Assembly (NCBI GenBank): GCA_900554705.1
Contig: USIH01000058.1
Span: 1-11,963 of the forward strand
DNA from: an uncultured Eubacteriales bacterium
Lineage (GTDB): Bacteria; Bacillota; Clostridia; Oscillospirales; Oscillospiraceae
Direction of reading: 5' to 3'
Length of the DNA stretch: 11,963 nucleotides
Below, one piece after another: positions 6,616-11,963 of this stretch. Below the pieces are notes generated by a model. That model did not search any database. It was not told the origin of the DNA and was given only the letters and a program-made list of their open reading frames with translations. Within the stretch, counting starts at the first letter, position 1; each line of letters opens with the position of its first letter. Both the position numbers and the translations under genes were made by a program.

Positions 6616-7388
6616 TCAGTTGGCAGCCGTGTGAACGGGATCCCCTGTTTCCGGTAAAAATCGGCGTATTTCTGCGGCATTTTCTCCGTCGTGATAATGC
6701 GGCAGGTCTTATCCGGCGGGAACATCGTGGCAAATGCCCTGCGCTCAAATTTCGAGCTGTCGAGCAGCATATAAAAGCGGCGCGTCATGCGCGAAAGCTG
6801 CGTGTAGAGCGCGGTGCGGTTCTTATCCTGCACGGTATAGCCGCGCTCCAGATCGACACCCTCCACGGTGACAAACACCTTGTCAAAGTAGTATCCGCGC
6901 AGGACGGCATTCACATCGGGATCCAGCGTCTCGATATAGTTCTTCCCGATGTGGATGTCACCGCCCAGCAGCGTAACGGAGATGCCCGAACACTGCGCAA
7001 GCTCCAAGACCGCCGTCACAGAGGTCGTCACGACCGTCAGTCGCTCCACATCGCGCAGCATGGAGGCAAAGAAGTTGCACGTTTTGCCCGCGCCGATGAA
7101 AATGGATTCCCCCGCGCTCACCTGCCGCGCGGCCTCCGCCGCGATGATCTGCTTTTCGCGGTCGAACGCGTCGCTGACCTCGGTGCCGTCGATGCCGCAG
7201 TGCCGCGCCTTCTTCCGGCGCAGACCACCGTGCGTGCGCTCGGCAAGTCCCTTCTTTTGGATCTCGTCAAAATCGCGCCGCACCGTGGCGACCGAAGCGC
7301 CCGTTTTCTCGCAGATCTCCGTCAGCGCGACGCTGCCATCCTGCTCCAAAAGCGTCAAAATCAGCTTTTCCCGTTCCCAGTATCGCAC
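6612..7388 (-). CDS. DeoR-family transcriptional regulator, probable regulator of the BMC operon
   Basis: DNA-binding regulator of about 258 residues. The N-terminal DeoR helix-turn-helix runs from EREKLILTLLEQDGSV through TEICEKTGASVATVRRDFDE to the family signature RTHGG. The C-terminal sugar-phosphate-isomerase-like sensor domain follows, with FIGAGKTCNFFA, TVVTTSVTAV, VTLLGGDIHIG and MLLDSSKFERRAF. The family's usual DSGTT ligand loop reads GAGKT here, so the effector may differ from the typical phosphosugar. I choose the GTG at 7386-7388: it has GGAGGT 7 bases upstream and gives the normal DeoR N-terminus. The longer ATG start at 7418 has no ribosome binding site and lies inside an operator-like repeat. 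The gene has its own promoter and terminator and precedes the BMC operon. Regulation of that operon is inferred from shared repeats. Confidence 0.9.
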   Translation of the reverse strand: MRYWEREKLILTLLEQDGSVALTEICEKTGASVATVRRDFDEIQKKGLAERTHGGLRRKKARHCGIDGTEVSDAFDREKQIIAAEAARQVSAGESIFIGAGKTCNFFASMLRDVERLTVVTTSVTAVLELAQCSGISVTLLGGDIHIGKNYIETLDPDVNAVLRGYYFDKVFVTVEGVDLERGYTVQDKNRTALYTQLSRMTRRFYMLLDSSKFERRAFATMFPPDKTCRIITTEKMPQKYADFYRKQGIPFTRLPTE

Positions 7389-7401
7389 AGGTGTTACCTC
7401 C
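7389..7401 (-). promoter_or_regulatory. Shine-Dalgarno that decides the deoR start
   Basis: GGAGGT (7401-7396) is followed by 7 bases and then a GTG codon at 7388-7386. It is the only good ribosome binding site near the 5' end of this reading frame. It supports the shorter, GTG-initiated regulator over the in-frame ATG 30 bases upstream. Confidence 0.8.
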
Positions 7402-7411
7402 GTTTCGTTAT

Positions 7412-7428
7412 CGCTCATGTTCGCTCAT
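7412..7428 (-). promoter_or_regulatory. Predicted DeoR-type operator O3 at the deoR transcription start
   Basis: Two CGCTCAT heptamers 10 bp apart, joined by GTT; 16 of 17 bases match the other two copies. The element starts about 7 bases beyond the -10 box, so it covers the expected transcription start of the regulator gene, the position expected for autorepression. The repeat is seen; the role is inferred. Confidence 0.68.
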
Positions 7429-7434
7429 AAACAG

Positions 7435-7464
7435 AGTATAACACGTTCATTTCGCCCCTGTCAA
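7435..7464 (-). promoter_or_regulatory. Predicted sigma-70-type promoter of the deoR-family gene
   Basis: On the minus strand TTGACA (7464-7459) and TATACT (7440-7435) are separated by 18 bases. The predicted start near 7428 gives a leader of about 40 bases to the GTG start codon, with operator O3 at its beginning. Confidence 0.82.
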
Positions 7465-7474
7465 GCAAAATCGG

Positions 7475-7735
7475 CTACTTTTTCAGCCACCCGAACAGGC
7501 CTTTCTTTGCCTCCTGCGGGGCGCAGGCATAGCCCGTCATGGTATAGCCCGTCTCGGCGATCACGCGCTTCAACCGCTCCTCCGCGATCGTCTCCTCGCT
7601 CAGGATGACCGTCTCCCCCTTCTGATGAGAAGACGTGACCTTTTTGACGGGGAAGCTGCGGCGAATGGCGTCGTTGATGTGCGCCTCGCACATACCGCAG
7701 GCCATACCGTCGACCTTCAAAGTGATTTGATACAT
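7475..7735 (-). CDS. Heavy-metal-associated (HMA) domain protein
   Basis: Small cytosolic metal-binding protein of 86 residues. Residues 1-66 form one ferredoxin-like HMA domain with the canonical GMxCxxC site as GMACGMC (10-16, Cys13 and Cys16). About 20 extra residues follow, with a further Cys in GYACAPQ and a basic, hydrophobic end KKGLFGWLKK; CopZ-type chaperones usually stop near 70 residues. The start ATG lies 2 bases after the permease stop and has AAAGGAG about 10 bases upstream, inside the end of that gene. It is therefore probably the last gene of the ABC transporter transcript. It may bind Cu(I) or another soft metal, or serve the nearby iron system. No metal or partner can be assigned from sequence alone. 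Confidence 0.87.
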   Translation of the reverse strand: MYQITLKVDGMACGMCEAHINDAIRRSFPVKKVTSSHQKGETVILSEETIAEERLKRVIAETGYTMTGYACAPQEAKKGLFGWLKK

Positions 7736-7737
7736 TG

Positions 7738-10011
7738 TTATTCCGCTCCTTTCAGCGCTTCGACCATGTCGATCTTCCGGTTCTTGCGGGACACCAGCAG
7801 GCCGACCAGCAGAGACATACCAAATGTCAGCAGCAGGCTGAAGACGTAGGTCTTCCACCCGAGCATCAGTTTCATTTCATATTCGCCCGCGAGCTTGTCG
7901 AGCATATACGACAGCACGCCGATACCGGCGGGCAAGCCGAGCGCCGCGCCAACGATGCTCAGCCACATATTCTGACCGATCAGGAGTCTTCCGATCTTTG
8001 CGTCGCGGAAGCCGATGACCTTGAGCGTCGCCATTTCGCGGTAGCGCTCAGTGTAGCTCATCACACCGAGGTTATAAAGAACGATCACGCCCAGCAGCAG
8101 CGCACCGGCGACAAACAGCCAGATCATCGTGTCCATGATCTCGGTAAAGGTATCAAAGGAATCCATGACCGCCTGCCGCGACTGGACGCTCTTGATCGCG
8201 GCGTCGGCCGCGACGCTCTCCGACTCCGTGTAGATCGTATCCGGATACACCGGAATGCCAACGGCGGCGGCATACTCCGGCGTGATGACCACGCTCTCGG
8301 AAACGCTGCGGATCAGACCCGCAACACGCAGCGTGTATTCCGCGTCGCTTCCATAGGGACTGACCGTGAACCGGTCGCCCACGGACAGGCCAAACTCGTC
8401 CGCGATTCGCAGACAGACATACGCGCCGTCGTCCTTCAGATCCGTGTACTTTCCGCTCTTGGCGGGGAAGCGCACCATGTCGTGCGGCAGCTCGTAGATG
8501 TCCAGCGAGACCGTCTTTTCCTCCAGCTGCACGCTGACGGAGGCGCTCCAGTCGCCGTCATAGCGTTCGAGCAACGCTTCCTTCTGCTCCTGTGTCGCGT
8601 CCTCGGCGAGGTAAATGCGCGAGTTATAGCCGAGCGCGCCGTTGTAGTACAGGTCAAGGAAGCCGTCCATGGTGTCGCGCATACCGAAGGCGCACACAAG
8701 GATGATCATGCAGCCGATGATGCCGACAAGGCTCATGGCCGTGCGGGATTTATGCCGCATGACGTCGCGCAGATTCCAGCGCGTGCCGAAGGAGAAGCGG
8801 TGGAAGAGCTTCGTCCGCTCCAGCAGCAGGGCCTTCATTCGCTTCGGCGCATAGGGGCGCAGCGCATCGGCCGCGTTACCGTGGAGGATCTGCCGCACGG
8901 AAAGGTAGCCGGTGAGCGTCAGCAGGGCGAGCATGGCAAGCAGGATCACAACGCAGAACCACGGCAGGTAGAGCTTCCATGCCGGCATATCGAAGTAAGT
9001 CCCCATCATGCCGTCCGGATTCATGATATACCACGCGACGCCGTAGCCCAGCGCGACGCCAAACACGGTGCCGATCAGGCCGACCGCCAGCGCATAGGAC
9101 GTATAGTGCCGCGCGATGCGGCGATCTCGGAAGCCCAAGGCCTTCAGCGTGCCGATCTGCGTCTTTTCCTTCGCCGTCAGGCGGTGCATCGTCGTGACCA
9201 TGGTCAAGACGGCAATGAGCAAAAACAGGGTGGGCAGTACCGCGCCCATTGTCTTGCCCTCGTTCGCTTCGCCCTGCGCCTGCACATAGGATGCGACCTC
9301 GTTTCGCGTCAGGATGAGCGGCGTAACGGGAAGCACCTGATCGACCCGCTCGATAAAGTCCGCTTTGCTCAGGGACGAAAGCACATGGATCTGCGGATAG
9401 AAAGCCGTGCCGACGGCCTTTTCATAAAAGCGCGGAGAGAGGTAAGCAAAGCCGTAGGTCGTGAAATCCGGCATAAGCTGGCTTTCGTCGCGCACGCAGA
9501 TCAGATACTCGCCGGATTTGACAAGGCCGCGCACCGTACCGCTCAGCTCCAAGCCCTTGTATATCAGCGTCAGCGGATCGCCGACGGAAATGTCGTTTTC
9601 CTTTGCATAGCGGTCGGAGAGCCAAATGCCGTCTTCGCTCTCGGGGTCATAGACCGCGCCGCTGATATACTTGCAGCCGGAAACCGCCGGATCGGTCGTG
9701 ACGGTCATGGCAACGCTGTCGCCCGCACGCTGCTTGACCTCCGCGTTGACCGCAAGGTAGCGCGCCGCCGCGTCCACGCCGTCAAGCTGCGCGATCGTTT
9801 GCAGCTCCTCTTCGGAAAATCCGTTCTCGGACACCAAGCGATAGTCCGCAAAGCCGGTCTCCGTAAAGAAGTCCTCCGTGTTGCGCTCGATGCTGACCCA
9901 TTCCATCTGGAAGCCGACGAACATACCGATCCCAAGGACGATCATTAGGATCATGGAGATAAACTGCGCTTTATACTGCCCCATCGTCCTGATTAGTTTA
10001 CGTTTCAGCAT
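7738..10011 (-). CDS. ABC transporter permease, FtsX/MacB type
   Basis: Membrane protein of 757 residues with two FtsX-type domains. TM1 is at about 16-38, followed by a large extracytoplasmic domain (about 40-255). A three-helix FtsX unit follows (about 257-277, 306-328, 350-370) and then a second TM1-like helix near 425-445. A second extracytoplasmic domain and a final FtsX unit (about 629-650, 680-702, 718-742) end it. The duplicated coupling segments read TLKALGFRDRRIARHY and TLKVIGFRDAKIGRLL. It begins 5 bases after the ATPase stop with only a weak Shine-Dalgarno sequence, which suggests translational coupling. Relatives export lipids or peptides, or work mechanically on envelope components, rather than import solutes. 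The substrate here is unknown. Confidence 0.92.
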   Translation of the reverse strand: MLKRKLIRTMGQYKAQFISMILMIVLGIGMFVGFQMEWVSIERNTEDFFTETGFADYRLVSENGFSEEELQTIAQLDGVDAAARYLAVNAEVKQRAGDSVAMTVTTDPAVSGCKYISGAVYDPESEDGIWLSDRYAKENDISVGDPLTLIYKGLELSGTVRGLVKSGEYLICVRDESQLMPDFTTYGFAYLSPRFYEKAVGTAFYPQIHVLSSLSKADFIERVDQVLPVTPLILTRNEVASYVQAQGEANEGKTMGAVLPTLFLLIAVLTMVTTMHRLTAKEKTQIGTLKALGFRDRRIARHYTSYALAVGLIGTVFGVALGYGVAWYIMNPDGMMGTYFDMPAWKLYLPWFCVVILLAMLALLTLTGYLSVRQILHGNAADALRPYAPKRMKALLLERTKLFHRFSFGTRWNLRDVMRHKSRTAMSLVGIIGCMIILVCAFGMRDTMDGFLDLYYNGALGYNSRIYLAEDATQEQKEALLERYDGDWSASVSVQLEEKTVSLDIYELPHDMVRFPAKSGKYTDLKDDGAYVCLRIADEFGLSVGDRFTVSPYGSDAEYTLRVAGLIRSVSESVVITPEYAAAVGIPVYPDTIYTESESVAADAAIKSVQSRQAVMDSFDTFTEIMDTMIWLFVAGALLLGVIVLYNLGVMSYTERYREMATLKVIGFRDAKIGRLLIGQNMWLSIVGAALGLPAGIGVLSYMLDKLAGEYEMKLMLGWKTYVFSLLLTFGMSLLVGLLVSRKNRKIDMVEALKGAE

Positions 10012-10016
10012 AAGCG

Positions 10017-10718
10017 TTACCAGTCGATCTCATCGGCAGAGGCGGGGTTGGGCTGCTCCGTCTGCGAGACGATCTTTCCGTTCTTTACGCGGATGACGAC
10101 ATCCGCCATTCTTGCGATGTTCTGGTTGTGCGTAACGATCACGATGGTCTTTCCGTGCTCACGCGCCATTTTGAGCAGGAGCTTGAGCACATGGACGCCG
10201 GTCTCGGAGTCGAGCGCGCCGGTCGGCTCGTCGCACAGGAGGATCTTCGGATTCTTGGCCAACGCACGCGCAATGGAAACGCGCTGCTGCTCACCGCCGG
10301 AAAGCTCTGCGGGGAAGTTCTTCAGATGGTCGGACAGGCCGACCTGTTCGAGCATCTGCGTCGCAGAAAGCGCGTCCGGCGCAATCTCCTTGACCAGCGT
10401 CACATTTTCATGCACCGTCAGCGTCGGCACCAGATTATAAAACTGGAAGACAAAGCCGACCTTCTGCGCGCGATAAGCCGCAAGCTCGTCGCCGGAGAGG
10501 GTGGAAATGTCCTTGCCCTCGACAATGATCTTGCCGCTCGTCGGGCTGTCCAGGCCGCCCAGCAGGTTCAGCAGCGTGCTCTTGCCCGCGCCGCTCGGCC
10601 CCAAGATCACGATAAACTTTCCTTCCTCCAGACGCAGGTCGATCTGATCGAGCGCCTTTAGTTCGTGGTCGCCGCTGACATATACACGGCTGACCTTTTG
10701 AAATTCCACGATCGTCAT
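10017..10718 (-). CDS. ABC transporter ATP-binding protein, MacB/LolD type
   Basis: ATPase of 233 residues that powers the adjacent FtsX-type permease. Motifs in order: Walker A GPSGAGKST (40-48), Q-loop in FVFQFYNLVP (about Gln92), signature LSGGEQQR (139-146), Walker B ILLCDEPTGALD (159-170) and the switch histidine in VTHNQNIARMADVVI (His197). The start has AAGGAG 9 bases upstream. Only 21 bases separate the start codon from the upstream feo terminator, leaving no room for a full promoter between them. The operon must use a promoter at or upstream of the hairpin, or read-through from feo. Confidence 0.95.
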   Translation of the reverse strand: MTIVEFQKVSRVYVSGDHELKALDQIDLRLEEGKFIVILGPSGAGKSTLLNLLGGLDSPTSGKIIVEGKDISTLSGDELAAYRAQKVGFVFQFYNLVPTLTVHENVTLVKEIAPDALSATQMLEQVGLSDHLKNFPAELSGGEQQRVSIARALAKNPKILLCDEPTGALDSETGVHVLKLLLKMAREHGKTIVIVTHNQNIARMADVVIRVKNGKIVSQTEQPNPASADEIDW

Positions 10719-10739
10719 ATCTTAAAACTCCTTATTGAT

Positions 10740-10775
10740 AAAAAGCGGAGGGGCTATTCGGCTCCTCCGCTTTTC
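10740..10775 (-). terminator. Rho-independent terminator of the feo operon
   Basis: Perfect 11-bp stem, AAAAGCGGAGG with CCTCCGCTTTT, extended by up to three inner pairs around a six-base loop, ending in a run of T on the minus strand. It begins one base after the stop codon of the FeoB-associated gene and lies just upstream of the ABC ATPase gene. Confidence 0.9.
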
Positions 10776-10776
10776 C

Positions 10777-10953
10777 CTATTTCTGATGGTTATGGCAGGA
10801 GCCTGCCATCGCGCAATGCGCGCAGTTGCACCCACAGGATGACTTGCCTTTTTTGCGGTTTTTCAGCAGGCTGACAACGATCCAGACGACAAGCGCCAAA
10901 AGCAGCAGGGAGATCAGGATCGTCGTCCAATTTTCAGCGATCCAATGGAACAT
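10777..10953 (-). CDS. FeoB-associated Cys-rich membrane protein
   Basis: Small protein of 58 residues. One transmembrane helix spans about residues 11-30 (TILISLLLLALVVWIVVSLL), preceded by a short N-terminus with Trp residues. A basic stretch KNRKKGK follows, then a cysteine/histidine-rich cytoplasmic tail: SSCGCNCAHCAMAGSCHNHQ. This architecture and its place right after feoB match the FeoB-associated Cys-rich family (PF12669-like), found mainly in Firmicutes and thought to assist ferrous iron uptake, perhaps by binding metal at the cytoplasmic exit. AAGGAG lies 6 bases before ATG; the gap after feoB is 27 bases. Confidence 0.88.
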   Translation of the reverse strand: MFHWIAENWTTILISLLLLALVVWIVVSLLKNRKKGKSSCGCNCAHCAMAGSCHNHQK

Positions 10954-10980
10954 GGTTGACTCCTTTCTACGCGCTACGCG

Positions 10981-11963
10981 TTAAACGCGAACCTTACGGG
11001 TCAGCTTCGTTGCTTCCTTATACGGACGCACAAGCATGTAAACCATGAGCGCCAGCGCCGCGATTGCGAAAAGCAGACCGACGACATTTGCGCCGCTCGT
11101 CTCGGCGAAGAGGCCGCCGAACTGGTTGATCATCAGCGCCACCAGATAGGCAAAGCCGCACTGGTAAGCGATCGCGAACCACGTCCACTTGGGGCTGTTC
11201 ATCTCGCGTCTGATCGCGCCGATGGCCGCGAAGCAAGGAGCGCACAGCAGGTTGAAGACCAGGAAGGAGTAGCCGCTGATGCCGGTGAAAACGCCGGAGA
11301 GGGTCTGGTAGACATTGCCGGCAGCACCGTACAGGATGCCCATCGTGCCGACGATGTTTTCCTTCGCGACAAGGCCGGTGATGGAGGCGACAGCCGCTTC
11401 CCATTCGCCCCAGCCGAGCGGCTTGAAGATCCAGCAGATCGCGCCGCCGATCTTGGCAAGGATGGATTTGTCAAGCTCATCCTCCGCCAGCATACGGAAG
11501 CCGTCTTCCGCCCAGCCGAAGAAGGAGGTGAACCAAACAAGGATGGTGGACAGGAGGATGATCGTGCCGGCCTTCTTGATGAACGACCAGCCGCGTTCCC
11601 ACATACTGCGCAGGACGTTGCCCAGCGTCGGCATATGGTAGGCAGGCAACTCCATGACGAACGGAGCAGGCTCGCCGGCAAACATCTTCGTCTTCTTGAG
11701 CATGATGCCGGAGACGATGATCGCGGCCATGCCGATGAAGTAAGCGGAGGTGGAGACCCACGGAGAGCCGCCGAAGAGGGCGCCCGCGATCATTGCGATG
11801 AACGGAACCTTCGCGCCGCAGGGGATGAAGGTCGTGGTCATGATCGTCATACGGCGGTCACGCTCGTTTTCGATGGTACGGGAGGCCATGATGCCCGGGA
11901 TGCCGCAGCCGGTGCCGATGAGCATCGGGATGAAGGACTTGCCGGACAGACCGAACTTACGGA
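10981..11963 (-). CDS. feoB: Ferrous iron transporter FeoB, C-terminal membrane part (partial)
   Basis: The last 326 or so residues of the Fe(II) permease; the GTPase domain and the first membrane segments lie beyond the right edge. The frame is open to the edge, reading RKFGLSGKSFIPMLIGTGCG, so the apparent ATG at 11925 is internal. IGTGCGIPGIMASRTIE is the first FeoB Gate motif with its cysteine. NLLCAPCFAAIGAIRREM is the second Gate-type motif. Between and after them are several hydrophobic helices, including GTIILLSTILVWFTSFFGW and FAIAALALMVYMLV, and the conserved SITGLVAKENIVGTMGILYG. FeoB uses its GTPase to drive Fe(II) uptake in anaerobes. It heads the small feo transcript in this window. 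Confidence 0.97.
   Translation of the reverse strand, partial: RKFGLSGKSFIPMLIGTGCGIPGIMASRTIENERDRRMTIMTTTFIPCGAKVPFIAMIAGALFGGSPWVSTSAYFIGMAAIIVSGIMLKKTKMFAGEPAPFVMELPAYHMPTLGNVLRSMWERGWSFIKKAGTIILLSTILVWFTSFFGWAEDGFRMLAEDELDKSILAKIGGAICWIFKPLGWGEWEAAVASITGLVAKENIVGTMGILYGAAGNVYQTLSGVFTGISGYSFLVFNLLCAPCFAAIGAIRREMNSPKWTWFAIAYQCGFAYLVALMINQFGGLFAETSGANVVGLLFAIAALALMVYMLVRPYKEATKLTRKVRV

Noticed and set aside
7389..7418. Ten-residue N-terminal extension of the DeoR protein from the ATG at 7418
   Set aside because: No ribosome binding site, the ATG lies in the operator repeat, and a much better GTG start with GGAGGT follows in frame.
7473..7488. Small hairpin just after the HMA gene that might be a terminator
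   Set aside because: Only a 4-bp stem (GGCT/AGCC) with an 8-base A-rich loop and a short T-run; too weak to call. Transcripts may continue into deoR.
7735..9948. Plus-strand open frame of 737 codons opposite the FtsX permease
   Set aside because: It mirrors a real gene in GC-rich DNA. Its translation is Arg/His/Asp-rich without recognisable motifs, and the minus-strand permease has clear FtsX motifs.
9314..11051. Single ATGAGCG heptamers at 9314-9320 and 11045-11051
   Set aside because: They lie inside coding sequence, lack the second heptamer 10 bp away, and are expected by chance.
11923..11925. ATG at 11925 as the start of a separate 314-residue membrane protein
   Set aside because: The frame stays open to the window edge and reads FeoB sequence (SGKSFIP) before this Met; it is internal to feoB.
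1..11963. CRISPR arrays, tRNA/rRNA genes, insertion sequences or phage genes
   Set aside because: No repeat-spacer pattern, tRNA cloverleaf, transposase or terminal inverted repeats were seen; gaps between genes are short and accounted for.

Overview
All genes in this window lie on the minus strand, so transcription runs from the right end (position 11963) to the left end (position 1). The DNA is GC-rich with strong Shine-Dalgarno sequences. It carries a FeoB-associated Cys-rich small protein, HMA and FtsX-type ABC genes, and a bacterial microcompartment (BMC) locus. Together these suggest a high-GC anaerobic Clostridia/Oscillospiraceae-type gut bacterium. This assignment is an inference from gene content; no marker gene is present.

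Right block (about 10740-11963): the C-terminal part of the ferrous iron permease FeoB, then a 58-residue FeoB-associated Cys-rich membrane protein, closed by a clear Rho-independent terminator. Middle block (7475-10718): an ABC ATPase, a 757-residue FtsX-type permease and an 86-residue heavy-metal-associated (HMA) domain protein, tightly spaced and presumably one transcript. Next (6612-7388) is a DeoR-family regulator with its own sigma-70-type promoter and terminator.

Left block (1-6375): a BMC operon read in the order iron-type alcohol dehydrogenase, PduL phosphotransacylase, a 232-residue BMC-associated protein of unknown function, BMC-P vertex protein (EutN/CcmL family), PduP/EutE-type CoA-acylating aldehyde dehydrogenase, PduS-like Fe-S flavoprotein, PduT-like tandem-domain shell protein, and a BMC-A hexamer shell protein cut by the window edge. 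Several of these genes overlap by 4-10 bases. This is the core of an aldehyde-processing metabolosome. An aldehyde made in the lumen is oxidised to acyl-CoA by PduP, which makes NADH. The alcohol dehydrogenase recycles NAD+ by reducing a second aldehyde. PduL turns acyl-CoA into acyl phosphate and frees CoA. The signature enzyme that makes the aldehyde (diol dehydratase, glycyl-radical enzyme or ethanolamine lyase) is not in the window and probably lies left of position 1, so the substrate is open. A FucO-like dehydrogenase with a DeoR-type regulator hints at 1,2-propanediol or fucose/rhamnose breakdown.

The most striking non-coding signal is a 17-bp element made of two CGCTCAT heptamers exactly 10 bp apart. 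It occurs three times: at the start of the deoR transcript, over the deoR stop codon, and between the BMC promoter and its first gene. The simplest reading is a DeoR-type operator set for autoregulation and BMC repression, with two copies flanking the BMC promoter so that looping is possible.
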